From: Oceaniovalibus sp. ACAM 378
GTDB taxonomy: Bacteria > Pseudomonadota > Alphaproteobacteria > Rhodobacterales > Rhodobacteraceae
Length of the DNA: 64,000 bases
Direction: 5' to 3'
NCBI RefSeq assembly: GCF_008085915.1
Contig: NZ_VSJK01000002.1
Location: forward strand, 62,001 to 126,000
The position numbers and the translations under genes are program-made. This document shows positions 8,196-16,783 of this stretch, piece after piece; position 1 is the first letter of the stretch; the number at the start of each line of letters is the position of its first letter. The notes below the pieces were generated by a model. It did not search any database. It was not told the origin of the DNA and saw only the letters and a list, made by a program, of their open reading frames with translations.

Positions 8196-9716
8196 CTAGG
8201 CAGGGCGCCCATCGCCCGGAGCGCTTGGTTCGGGAACGATCTCGGCATCCGGCGTGTCAGGCGCGACATCCCGCCTTGTGCCATCGTTTGTCGCAGGGGA
8301 CGCCGCGACGATCTCGGATTCCGGTTCGGGCTGCTTTGCGATCTGACCCACGATCAGCGGCAGCATTTCCGTACTGGACGGCATCGCTACCTCGCCGGAT
8401 TTTGGTACAGTCCAGGCCAGAGTGTCGAAGGCGCCGCATTCGTTGCAGACGGGGGTCCAGGCGCTGTGGATCGTGTGGCAGTTTTCGCACACCCACTGCG
8501 GCCCGCGCGAGACGGTCAGCGCCCGGGTGAGCCAGCCGCGCACGATGGCATCGTCAGCCCCCTCGCCCCGCTCGATCGCGGCCATGATCGTTACGGAACG
8601 CGCGGTCGGATCGGCGGTGGCCAGATCACCCAGCGCACGGCGGGCGGATGGGAAATCTTCGTCAGCGATGTTCAGTTCGGCCAGCAGCATCTTGGTTTCC
8701 GGATGATCAGGCCGGATCCGTGTCAGCACGGTAAACCGCTTGATCCTCTCGCGCGGCGATTCGTTCGGCTGAATTTCGGCAAAGGCGGCAGCCAGATCCG
8801 GATGCGGCTGAGCCTCCCATGCCTTGCGCAGCACGCGGGTGGCATATTTCAACTGGTTGTTGGCGATATAGCCACGGGCGGCCATCGCGGCGGCGGGAAT
8901 CAGATCGGGGGACAGGCGATTCGCCTCGATCGCTGCCTCGCGCGCCTCGATCGGATGACCTTCTTCGATAACGTCTTTTGCCTCGGATAGGGCCAGAACG
9001 GCGTCGCGTCGTTTGTGAACGTCGCGCGGCATGCTGCCGTGTTTCAGCTTGGCGCCCAGCGTCTTGCGCGCACCGGACCAGTCGTTGTGGCCCGCCTGGA
9101 GCTGTAGCAGCATATCCTGGGTTTCGGTGTGTTTAGGTTTCAGCGCGAACGCCTTTTCCGCCAGTTTCAGCGCGGTATCGGTATCGCCCTCGGCCAGCTT
9201 TTGCTTGAGCAGCCCGCGCACACCCACGAACCGGGTGCGGTCGTCGGTAAGCAGCCGCTTATAGACAGCTTCGGCCTTGCGCTTGTCGCCGACCATTTCG
9301 GCGGCCTGTGCCTGAATCAGGTTGGTCAATTCGGGACGGTTCAGCAGCTTCTCGGCGCGGTTCGCCTTGGCCATGGCGACCTTGCCCTCGCCCGAGGCCA
9401 GCGCCAGCAACCCATCGGCCAGAGCGTCATAGCCTTTGCGTTCGCGATTGCGATCAAAATAGCGGGAGATTGCAGTTTCATCGCCGTTCAGGAACCGGAT
9501 CAAGGCCACCAGCAGCCCGACCAGTTTCAGCAGGAGCCAGACCGTAAACAATAACAGCAGAGCGGAGATCGCCAGTTGCAGCGGCCCCAGCGTGAATTCC
9601 GTATTGGCGACTGCAACGATAACGCCGCCGTCGGTCTCCATCAGGTAACTCGCACCCAAGGCCAGACCGGCGATGATGCAGATGAAAAGGACGAATTTGA
9701 GCAGGGACCAGAGCAT
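8196..9716 (-). CDS. hemY: HemY-like TPR membrane protein with C-terminal zinc ribbon
   Basis: The 506-residue protein starts with two membrane segments (residues about 4-26 and 42-70), as in HemY N-terminal domains. A long TPR-like helical repeat region follows (LAEKAFALKPKHTETQ and similar). Near residue 415 the sequence CENCHTIHSAWTPVCNECG gives two CxxC knuckles, probably a zinc ribbon, followed by a low-complexity acidic tail. HemY proteins are linked by gene context to tetrapyrrole synthesis, but their biochemical role is unclear; this is not protoporphyrinogen oxidase. It lies 10 bases downstream of the mitofilin-like gene in a hemD-led cluster. Confidence 0.85.
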   Translation of the reverse strand: MLWSLLKFVLFICIIAGLALGASYLMETDGGVIVAVANTEFTLGPLQLAISALLLLFTVWLLLKLVGLLVALIRFLNGDETAISRYFDRNRERKGYDALADGLLALASGEGKVAMAKANRAEKLLNRPELTNLIQAQAAEMVGDKRKAEAVYKRLLTDDRTRFVGVRGLLKQKLAEGDTDTALKLAEKAFALKPKHTETQDMLLQLQAGHNDWSGARKTLGAKLKHGSMPRDVHKRRDAVLALSEAKDVIEEGHPIEAREAAIEANRLSPDLIPAAAMAARGYIANNQLKYATRVLRKAWEAQPHPDLAAAFAEIQPNESPRERIKRFTVLTRIRPDHPETKMLLAELNIADEDFPSARRALGDLATADPTARSVTIMAAIERGEGADDAIVRGWLTRALTVSRGPQWVCENCHTIHSAWTPVCNECGAFDTLAWTVPKSGEVAMPSSTEMLPLIVGQIAKQPEPESEIVAASPATNDGTRRDVAPDTPDAEIVPEPSAPGDGRPA

Positions 9717-9726
9717 TTAATCGTCC

Positions 9727-11436
9727 TCAGTTGGAGTTCTGTGCGGCCAGATCGGCATGGGCGGCCGTGGCGGCCAGTCTGGCCTCGGCTGCGGTGCGCC
9801 AATCGGCCATCGCCTCTTGCCCCGAGGGCGGAAGAGCCGCGATTTCGGTCAGTGCAGCGGGCAGGTCACCCGATTTCACCGCCGCTTCGGCCCGCGACAG
9901 GATGGCATCGGGATCGTCACCGTCCTTGGCGCCCAAAGATCGCGCGCCGGTTTGGGCACGCAGGAAATCACCGATGCGGTTCATCGTCCCACCGCCCGAT
10001 ATCTCGCGGATCGACAGGTTCAGTGCGCGGCGTGCGGCAGGCGGGAACTGGTCCTGCAGTTGCGACAGCGTGGCGACACCGCTGGCGTTGGCGGTCAGGC
10101 CCTCGGGGGCTTCGGGTCCGCCAGTGGTGTCCAATTCGGCCAGAGCGTCAACGAAGGGGTCGCCGTTTTCCAGCGCCGCGCCGATCTTGGCCAATGCGGC
10201 CTGCACCGAAATCCTGCGGGTTTCCGTCTCGGCGGCATCGCGGGCTACGGCGATATCGTCGCGCTGATCGTCCAACTGTGACTGGAGCGTCGCCAGTTGC
10301 TGCGCATAGGCATCCATCGCCTTTTGCGCCGCTTCGGGGTCGATCTGGTCGGTGAATGACTCGAACCGGGTGGTCAGGTCGGCCAGACTTGCGCCCGTTG
10401 TATCGATCTGTCCGGTCAGCGCTTCGATCCGGTCTGCAACGGTATCGACCTGTCCGGCGACGGTATCAACCCGCGCCACCAGATCGCCCAAGGCCGGACC
10501 GTTGTCGGTGCCAGCGCCGGACCCTTCGGCGGGTGGTGCGGCGGGCGATGTGCCCGGAGCAGACCCCGCGCCTTGCGAAGTTTCGATCAGGGCGCGCAAT
10601 TCGGCAAGGTCACTGGCACTTGCAGAGGCCTCAACGCGCTGTGCCGCGGCGGTTGCTGTTTCGGCTGCCGAGTTTGCGGTCTCGGCGGCGAGGGTGGATT
10701 GCGCCGCAAGTTCTTCGATCGATCCGGATTGATCGTTCAGCCGGGATTCGATTCCGGCCAGTCTGCCGTCGTCGCGTTGTTCAAAAACGTCATATGTGGA
10801 CAGACCATAACCGATCCCGCCGGCGATCAATCCGCCAAGCAGCATGGTGAAGAACCCCGGCCCGGTGCTGATTCGCGCCTGTTTCACCGGTACCAGATCA
10901 GTGGCGGATTCACCGGTCGGCGAGTCGCGCCCGGCCTGTGCCTCGGACGCCGGTTCGGGGTCCGGCATGTCGGCGGGCGGGGCGGATTCTGCCCGGGCTG
11001 TCACAGGATCGACCGGCTCGGCGGGGTCCAATGCGGCGTTGTCGGGGCCATCGGCATCGGACGTGTCATTAGCCGAAGCATCGGTGTCAGGTGTCGCCAT
11101 GTCTGGAGTGGTGTGGGCTGAAACATCGTTGTCAGACACAACGTCACTTGATGCATCCTGCAACGCCTCCGCTGGGGTTTCGCTTGATTCAGACCCATCC
11201 GCTTGATCAACCGCGACAGCCTCGGCCGTCGGTTCATCACTCGCAGAGGCGAGTTGCCCTGCATCCGCAGAACCCGGTTCGCCACCCTCGATCGTGGCTT
11301 CTGCCTTGGTCCCCGCATCGGGATTGTCGGCCTCAAACTGATCATCGACGGATTTGCCCGCCTCGGAGTTAACTACGGCCGGTTTGCCGGGTGCGGCTTT
11401 CGATCGCGTGCTTCTCGGTTTCGTCGATTTTGCCAC
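9727..11436 (-). CDS. Mitofilin-like (COG4223) inner membrane protein
   Basis: About 569 residues. The first 200 residues are acidic, Ala/Asp/Ser-rich low complexity. A single membrane segment, FFTMLLGGLIAGGIGYGLS, follows near residue 205, then a long coiled coil (LAAQSTLAAETANSAAE; VDTVAGQVDTVADRIEAL) and a helical C-terminal domain resembling the mitofilin/Mic60 domain. Alphaproteobacterial Mic60-like proteins sit between hemD and hemY and are thought to shape the inner membrane. GTG at 11436 (VAKSTKPRS) is preferred because AAGGTGAGG precedes it; the frame extends 17 codons further upstream without a good site. It lies 92 bases after hemD. Confidence 0.82.
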   Translation of the reverse strand: MAKSTKPRSTRSKAAPGKPAVVNSEAGKSVDDQFEADNPDAGTKAEATIEGGEPGSADAGQLASASDEPTAEAVAVDQADGSESSETPAEALQDASSDVVSDNDVSAHTTPDMATPDTDASANDTSDADGPDNAALDPAEPVDPVTARAESAPPADMPDPEPASEAQAGRDSPTGESATDLVPVKQARISTGPGFFTMLLGGLIAGGIGYGLSTYDVFEQRDDGRLAGIESRLNDQSGSIEELAAQSTLAAETANSAAETATAAAQRVEASASASDLAELRALIETSQGAGSAPGTSPAAPPAEGSGAGTDNGPALGDLVARVDTVAGQVDTVADRIEALTGQIDTTGASLADLTTRFESFTDQIDPEAAQKAMDAYAQQLATLQSQLDDQRDDIAVARDAAETETRRISVQAALAKIGAALENGDPFVDALAELDTTGGPEAPEGLTANASGVATLSQLQDQFPPAARRALNLSIREISGGGTMNRIGDFLRAQTGARSLGAKDGDDPDAILSRAEAAVKSGDLPAALTEIAALPPSGQEAMADWRTAAEARLAATAAHADLAAQNSN

Positions 11437-11528
11437 GCTGACCTCACCTTGTTTCGAAATTCTGATTTTGCCGCGATATCGGCACAAGTCCGGAGTTTAG
11501 CTTTTCGATAACCGACCAACAAGACCGG

Positions 11529-12218
11529 TCATGAAATGGTTCCGGCCAACACCGCCGCCAGCATTGCCGCACTGTCGGGCCGGGCGGCGACAATCGGCGT
11601 TTCAGGGCGCTCCCATGCGGCGGCGGCGGCGGCGCTGATTGCAACAGGGAGCAGTTGTGCGGTTGACCCTTTGCATGCGGCGGCCATCAATACGGCGGAG
11701 CGGGGTGAAAACAGCGGGACGATTATGGGCCCGGGCCCGCGCAACAACGCAACTGCCTCAGGCGAAAGGGCGCGCGCATGCTGATCATAGACGATGAACG
11801 CATCGGTGGGCAGGCCATTTGCGGTCAAACGCTCGGAAAGATCGACCCGGGCATGCTCGCCGCGCAGATGGCACAGGGGTGTCGCGGGCGGATCGGCCAG
11901 CAGCATGGCAATCAAGCTCTCGGCGGTTCCGTTGGCGGTGATGGCCGTCATGCCTGCCTGTTCGGCCCGGTGTGCCGTGGCACCGCCCACGGCGATCGCC
12001 AGCCTGCCGGTCAGATCAGTCTGCGCCGCGACCGACTCGATCCCGTTGATCGAGGTAAAGATCAGCGCGGCATAGCACGACAGATCAGCCGTCAGGTGCC
12101 GCGGCTCGATCTCGATCAGCGGCGAGATCGCGATATCCCCTGACCAACCGGCAGCGCGGCAGTCCATGGCAAAGGCCCGGGATTGCGCGTCGGGACGGGT
12201 AAGCAGCAACAGCGTCAT
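11529..12218 (-). CDS. hemD: Uroporphyrinogen-III synthase
   Basis: The 229-residue protein has the HemD length and pattern: [14 protein letters not shown] at the N-terminus, [16 protein letters not shown] near residue 48, [14 protein letters not shown] near 76, a [13 protein letters not shown] segment and [13 protein letters not shown] in the C-terminal domain. It cyclises hydroxymethylbilane with inversion of ring D to give uroporphyrinogen III for heme and related tetrapyrroles. It heads the minus-strand hemD - mitofilin-like - hemY cluster and is divergent from tsaD with a 96-base gap. hemC is not in the window. Confidence 0.9.
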   Translation of the reverse strand: MTLLLLTRPDAQSRAFAMDCRAAGWSGDIAISPLIEIEPRHLTADLSCYAALIFTSINGIESVAAQTDLTGRLAIAVGGATAHRAEQAGMTAITANGTAESLIAMLLADPPATPLCHLRGEHARVDLSERLTANGLPTDAFIVYDQHARALSPEAVALLRGPGPIIVPLFSPRSAVLMAAACKGSTAQLLPVAISAAAAAAWERPETPIVAARPDSAAMLAAVLAGTIS

Positions 12219-12314
12219 GGCGCGCCTCGTCAGGTCTGTTGGAGCGCGCGGTCATTGTCGCCGCGCGCCCCGAGTGTTAGCGACGCCGGGTCATACACGC
12301 AACCGGGGCCACCG

Positions 12315-13406
12315 ATGACCACGCTTACCATTCTGGGAATCGAAAGCAGCTGTGACGATACCGCTGCCGCTGTCGTGCGCCATACGCCGGGCAGCGCGCC
12401 TGTCATTCTGTCGTCGATTGTCGCGGGGCAGACCGCGCTGCATGCCGGGTTCGGCGGTGTGGTGCCCGAAATTGCCGCCCGTGCCCATGCCGAAAAGCTC
12501 GACCATTGCATCGAACAGGCACTGTCCGAAGCTGGAACTGCTTTGGGCGATTGCGACGGGGTGGCGGTGACCGCCGGTCCGGGGCTGATCGGCGGGGTGA
12601 TGTCGGGTGTGATGTGCGCCAAGGGGATCTGTGCCGGGTCCGGCCTGCCGCTGATCGGGGTGAACCATCTGGCCGGTCACGCGCTGACGCCGCGCCTGAC
12701 CGATATGGTGGCGTTTCCATATCTGATGCTGCTGGTGTCGGGCGGGCATTGCCAGTTCCTGCTGGTTCATGGCGCGGACCGGTTCACCCGCCTTGGCGGC
12801 ACGATTGACGACGCCCCGGGCGAGGCGTTCGACAAGACGGCCAAGCTGCTCGCGCTGCCTCAGCCCGGTGGTCCGGCGGTGGAGCGTACGGCGGCCACCG
12901 GTGACGCTGCGCGCTTCGCCTTTCCCCGCCCGCTGCTTGATCGGGCCGGTATGGACCTGTCATTTTCCGGGCTGAAAACGGCACTGCTGCGCGAACGGGA
13001 TCGGGTGATGACACCCGAGGGATTGCGCGAAACCGACCGTGCCGATCTTTGCGCCGGGTTTCAGGCAGCGGTGCGCGATGTGCTGGTTGCAAAATCCGCC
13101 CGGGCGCTGGATGCCTATCTGACGCTGAAGCCTGCCGCACCGGTGTTTGCTGTGGCGGGCGGCGTGGCGGCGAACGGCGCGATCCGGGGCGGGTTACAGG
13201 CCCTGTGCGGCGAGCGTGGCGTGCGTTTCCTTGCCCCGCCGCTGGACCTGTGCACCGATAATGCGGCGATGATCGCTTGGGTCGGGGTCGAACGGTTCCG
13301 CCTTGGTCTGTTTGACGACATGACCCTGTCGGCCCGCCCCCGGTGGCCGCTGGACGACGCCGCTCCTGCGATGCTGGGGAGCGGCAAGAAAGGCGCCAAA
13401 GCCTGA
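12315..13406 (+). CDS. tsaD: tRNA N6-adenosine threonylcarbamoyltransferase
   Basis: The 363-residue protein begins [20 protein letters not shown], the canonical ASKHA-fold TsaD N-terminus. It has the metal-binding region [31 protein letters not shown] near residue 117, LLVSGGHCQ, and [10 protein letters not shown] near the C-terminus. It transfers threonylcarbamoyl from TC-AMP to A37 of ANN-decoding tRNAs with TsaB and TsaE. The ATG at 12315 is the family start; the longer open frame upstream is not coding. It is divergent from hemD. Confidence 0.96.
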   Translation: MTTLTILGIESSCDDTAAAVVRHTPGSAPVILSSIVAGQTALHAGFGGVVPEIAARAHAEKLDHCIEQALSEAGTALGDCDGVAVTAGPGLIGGVMSGVMCAKGICAGSGLPLIGVNHLAGHALTPRLTDMVAFPYLMLLVSGGHCQFLLVHGADRFTRLGGTIDDAPGEAFDKTAKLLALPQPGGPAVERTAATGDAARFAFPRPLLDRAGMDLSFSGLKTALLRERDRVMTPEGLRETDRADLCAGFQAAVRDVLVAKSARALDAYLTLKPAAPVFAVAGGVAANGAIRGGLQALCGERGVRFLAPPLDLCTDNAAMIAWVGVERFRLGLFDDMTLSARPRWPLDDAAPAMLGSGKKGAKA

Positions 13407-13539
13407 GCAGGAGCGTTGTGCCCGGTGCATCGGTCCGGCGCTGCGCCGAAATCGGGCTGGGGCGCCCATGTGTCGATGTGCCTTGAGATGATCCAGCTTC
13501 GCCGCATCGGTAAGAGGCTTGTGAGATTGGAGTTAACGC

Positions 13540-13779
13540 ATGGCCCATACGAACAAAGTTCTCCGGTCGATCAATCTTGACGGCAAAACCATTTGTGTTG
13601 ATATTTTTGCCCGCCCTGACGGCACTTACGGCTTTGATGAGTTTCGCCGCGATCCCGAAGATGGGCAGGGATGGTACAGTATCGGACACTATGGCTCGGC
13701 CGTATTCCGCAGCCCTGATGAGGCGTTGGCCGAGGCGAGAAGGGTCGTGTCCTGGCTTGACGATACAATGGCACGATGA
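13540..13779 (+). CDS. Small conserved hypothetical protein
   Basis: The 79-residue soluble acidic protein reads MAHTNKVLRSINLDG, DIFARPDGTYGFDEFRRD, GWYSIGHYGS and ends in a helical segment, SPDEALAEARRVVSWL. No signal peptide, membrane segment or metal motif is visible. It has good coding character and a GGAG-type site a few bases before ATG. I recognise it only as a conserved hypothetical. It lies between tsaD and the yciI-EVE pair, a position where many relatives, as I recall, carry gpsA. Confidence 0.7.
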   Translation: MAHTNKVLRSINLDGKTICVDIFARPDGTYGFDEFRRDPEDGQGWYSIGHYGSAVFRSPDEALAEARRVVSWLDDTMAR

Positions 13780-13900
13780 CCGGATGGTCCGCAAAACTGA
13801 CGCTCTGACGGTGATGTGAAAAATGACGGACATGTAAGTCCCTCTTGCTACCCGCCCTGTCCCCGGGCAGGTTATTGCGAACTGAGCAAGGAGACTGCCA

Positions 13901-14173
13901 ATGCGCGTTGCGCTGATCGCCCGGGACAAACCCGGCGCCCTGTCCGTCCGGACCGAAAACCGCCCCGCCCATGTGGCATACCTCAAAGCGTCGCCCGCCG
14001 TTGAACGCGCCGGTCCGCTGCTCGATGATGCCGGAGAGATGTGCGGATCGCTGATCATCCTCAACGTCGATGACATGACGGCGGCACAGGCGTTTCGCGA
14101 TGGCGATCCCTATGGCAGGGCCGGGCTTTTCGACTCGGTTGAACTGATTGCTTGGACTCAGGTAATCGGCTGA
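13901..14173 (+). CDS. YciI family protein
   Basis: The 90-residue protein is a single YciI-type ferredoxin-like domain. It reads MRVALIARDKPGAL, RPAHVAYLKAS, AGPLLDDAGEMCGSLIIL and YGRAGLFDSVELIAW. The His in the RPAHVAYL segment and the following Asp correspond to the conserved polar pair of the family, whose biochemical role is generally undefined. AAGGAGAC precedes the ATG. Its stop overlaps the ATG of the EVE gene by one base (TGATG), so the two are translationally coupled. Confidence 0.88.
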   Translation: MRVALIARDKPGALSVRTENRPAHVAYLKASPAVERAGPLLDDAGEMCGSLIILNVDDMTAAQAFRDGDPYGRAGLFDSVELIAWTQVIG

Positions 14174-14586
14174 TGGCATTCTGGCTGTTCAAGTCGGAAC
14201 CGGGTGAGTGGTCCTGGGACATGCAGGTGGCCAAGGGTGCCGCAGGCGAAGAATGGACCGGTGTGCGCAACTATCAGGCGCGCAACTTCATGCGTGACAT
14301 GGCGGTGGGTGACCGGGGGTTCTTTTATCATTCGCAGGCCGAGCGGGCGATCGTCGGCATTGTCGAAGTGTGCAAGACGGCGCACCCGGATTCCAGCACC
14401 GATGACGAACGGTGGGAATGTGTCGATATTCGCGCCGTTGAACCTCTGGCCCATCCCGTGATGCTGGATATGGTCAAGGCCGAACCGGGACTGGCCGACA
14501 TGGTGCTGGTCAAGAACTCACGCTTGTCTGTCCAGCCAGTCACCGCCGACCAGTGGGCGGCGGTGCTGAAGCTTGCAAAGGGCTGA
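14173..14586 (+). CDS. EVE domain-containing protein (YTH/PUA-like fold)
   Basis: The 137-residue protein has the full EVE signature. It starts MAFWLFKSEPGEWSWD, then WTGVRNYQARNFM, VGDRGFFYHSQAERAIVGIV, WECVDIRAVEPL and LVKNSRLSVQPVTADQW. EVE domains belong to the PUA superfamily and bind modified nucleobases in DNA or RNA. Stand-alone copies like this one are common in proteobacteria and of uncertain role. The start overlaps the stop of yciI. It is convergent with the sulfatase gene, only 12 bases apart. Confidence 0.92.
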   Translation: MAFWLFKSEPGEWSWDMQVAKGAAGEEWTGVRNYQARNFMRDMAVGDRGFFYHSQAERAIVGIVEVCKTAHPDSSTDDERWECVDIRAVEPLAHPVMLDMVKAEPGLADMVLVKNSRLSVQPVTADQWAAVLKLAKG

Positions 14587-14598
14587 TCCGGCCGCTGT

Positions 14599-16053
14599 TC
14601 AGGCCAGAGCCATCGGCGCAACCACCCGTTTGCGCGCATCCCGCGTCTGAACGGCGCTGTCGATGTGCCATTCCATCAGCACGGTCAGCAGGCTCGCCTT
14701 GATCGCTGCCGATCCGGGATCATCCCACAGGTTGCGGACCTCTTTCGGGTCCGCCACCAGATCGAACATCTGGCCGCAATCCATACCGCGAAAATGCACC
14801 AGTTTGTGGGTTTCGGAGCGCACCATGGTCAGGAAATTCGCACCGGTCAGGTTTACGTCACCGCCCTGTTCGCAGAACACATGGGTCCGGCCTTCGAAAT
14901 CGTCGCCCTCTAATGCGGGATTCAGCGAGACCGCTTCGAAACTGCTGTCCGGCGTCACCCCGGCCCATTCCAGAATCGTAGGGCCAAGATCGAACAGTTG
15001 CACCATCTGGTCGACGCTGCGCCCACCGGTGAACCGCTTGGGCGCGCTGATGATCAGCGGCACGCGCGTCACTTCGTCGTAAGGGGCCCATTTCTGGCTC
15101 AGACCGTGATCGCCCAGACAATCGCCATGGTCGGACGTAAAGATGATGATTGTATTGTCCATCCGCCCGCGTTTTTCCAGCGCATCCAGAATTTCGCCGA
15201 CTTCGCGGTCGATCATTTCGACGTTGGCATAATAATAGGCCCGCAGGCGGTGCAACTCGTCCCGCGTCGGGTTGAGTTTCCATGACACGGAATCATGATC
15301 AACCTCGACATCGTGGTGGCGCTTTTCAACAAACGGCGCGGGCAACCCGGCGATTTCCTCTTCGGTCACTTCGGGCAAGGGCACATCGCGGGCCATATAT
15401 TTTTCGGCATATTCCGGCGTCGGATCATAGGGCGGATGCGGCCCGGGAAACCCGACGACCAGAAACAGCGGTTTGTCCACCGGTTTGGTTTCCAGCCACC
15501 ATTCCACCATGCCGCCGACGAAAACGTCGGAATGCAGGTGTTCGGGCATGTCCCAGGTAAACGCGCCCAGACGATCCTTGTAATCGGGGCGTTTGCGGTA
15601 ATCGACCCGCTGCTGTTTCTTCAGCCCGTGTGCCGCCAGCGCCTTGTCCCATTCATCGAAGTACCACCGGCCCTCCATGAAGCGATCCTTGTTTTCCACG
15701 ACAAAGCGTTCGGAAAATCCTGCGGGTGCGTCATAGGGGATGGTGTGCATCTTGCCGATGTTTACTGTCTGGTACCCGACAGCGGCCAGTTCGGACACCC
15801 AGGTCCGGCTCCAGGGCTGACCATTCGCCAACACGCCGTTGGTGTGCGGATAATAACCCGAGAACAGCGAGGCGCGACAGGGTACACAACTCGGCGCGGT
15901 GACGTGGCACTGTGTGAATGTCACACCGTGCTGGGCCAGACGGTCAATGTTGGGCGTGTCCATATGCGACGCACCAAGAGCGGCAATGGTGTCATACCGT
16001 TGCTGATCGGTGCAGATCAAAACGATATCGGGCTGGTTGGCGGTCTTGGGCAC
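14599..16053 (-). CDS. Cytoplasmic type I sulfatase (alkaline phosphatase superfamily)
   Basis: The 484-residue protein shows DIVLICTDQQRYDT (metal Asp), the formylglycine segment SCVPCRASLFSG near residue 56, YYPHTNGV, IIIFTSDHGDCLGDHG near 310 and a sulfatase C-terminal region. The formylglycine motif is C-V-P-C-R; the usual Ser at the fourth position is Cys. No signal peptide is visible, so it should act in the cytoplasm on an imported sulfate ester; a phosphonate monoester hydrolase-like activity cannot be excluded. GTG at 16053 follows GGAGA. It is the last gene of the tctCBA-gntR-sulfatase operon. The formylglycine-generating enzyme is not in this window. Confidence 0.88.
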   Translation of the reverse strand: MPKTANQPDIVLICTDQQRYDTIAALGASHMDTPNIDRLAQHGVTFTQCHVTAPSCVPCRASLFSGYYPHTNGVLANGQPWSRTWVSELAAVGYQTVNIGKMHTIPYDAPAGFSERFVVENKDRFMEGRWYFDEWDKALAAHGLKKQQRVDYRKRPDYKDRLGAFTWDMPEHLHSDVFVGGMVEWWLETKPVDKPLFLVVGFPGPHPPYDPTPEYAEKYMARDVPLPEVTEEEIAGLPAPFVEKRHHDVEVDHDSVSWKLNPTRDELHRLRAYYYANVEMIDREVGEILDALEKRGRMDNTIIIFTSDHGDCLGDHGLSQKWAPYDEVTRVPLIISAPKRFTGGRSVDQMVQLFDLGPTILEWAGVTPDSSFEAVSLNPALEGDDFEGRTHVFCEQGGDVNLTGANFLTMVRSETHKLVHFRGMDCGQMFDLVADPKEVRNLWDDPGSAAIKASLLTVLMEWHIDSAVQTRDARKRVVAPMALA

Positions 16054-16078
16054 GGGGGTGTCTCCGTCTGTCAGGGTC

Positions 16079-16783
16079 TTACAGGTTCAGTTGAAAGAAG
16101 CGTTCGGCCAGCACATCCAGATGGGCGCGCATGGCCGTCTGTGCGGCGTCGGGCAAGCGACGTTGCAGGGCGCGCAGGATGACGCTGTGATCTTCGACCG
16201 ACCGCACACGGTTCTTGCGTTGGCGGGTCTTGTCATACCAGATTTCCCACATCGCGCTCTGGCGCATCTTCCACAAGTGCCCGACATAGGATTCGATCAC
16301 CGCATTGCCCGAGGCCGCGGCGATCTGCAGGTGAAATTCGGCATCAGCCGCGTCGAACCGGGGAATGTCGTCCAGCGCATCGGCCATACGTTCGCTGCAG
16401 CGCTCCATTTCGGCAAGCTGTGCATCATCGATCCGTTGCGCGGCGGTATAGGCGGAATATCCCTCGATCAGGCGCCGGGCCTCCAACACCTCCCACGGGC
16501 CGGCTGCATCCTGTTCGGCCAAAGCCCCGCGGTCCGGGTCGCGCCCGGCGGCAGGCAATACGAACACCCCCGAGCTGACGCGAATTTCCACGTACCGCTG
16601 AATCTCCAGCGCCAGCAGCGCCTCGCGGACTGTTGTCCGTGACACTTCCAGTTGCGCCGCCAATTCGCGTTCGGGCGGCAACCGGTCACCGGCGGCATAT
16701 TCGCCGCTGTCGATCCGGTCGGCGATGTCTTTCGCAATGCCAAGATATCGCCGCCCGCCCGTGGGAAGCCCGATCAAACTCAT
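16079..16783 (-). CDS. GntR family regulator, FadR (FCD) subfamily
   Basis: The 234-residue protein has an N-terminal winged helix (RYLGIAKDIADRIDSG; RLPPERELAAQLEVSRTTVREALLALE, residues about 12-60). An all-helical FCD ligand domain follows, with DAADAEFHLQIAAASGNAV and metal-binding-type histidines (EDHSVILRAL, MRAHLDVL). FCD regulators commonly repress sugar-acid catabolic operons until they bind the acid. ATG at 16783 overlaps the tctA stop by four bases (ATGA). The much longer open frame upstream is the shadow of tctA. I infer autoregulation through the palindromes upstream of tctC (19793-19850). Confidence 0.9.
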   Translation of the reverse strand: MSLIGLPTGGRRYLGIAKDIADRIDSGEYAAGDRLPPERELAAQLEVSRTTVREALLALEIQRYVEIRVSSGVFVLPAAGRDPDRGALAEQDAAGPWEVLEARRLIEGYSAYTAAQRIDDAQLAEMERCSERMADALDDIPRFDAADAEFHLQIAAASGNAVIESYVGHLWKMRQSAMWEIWYDKTRQRKNRVRSVEDHSVILRALQRRLPDAAQTAMRAHLDVLAERFFQLNL

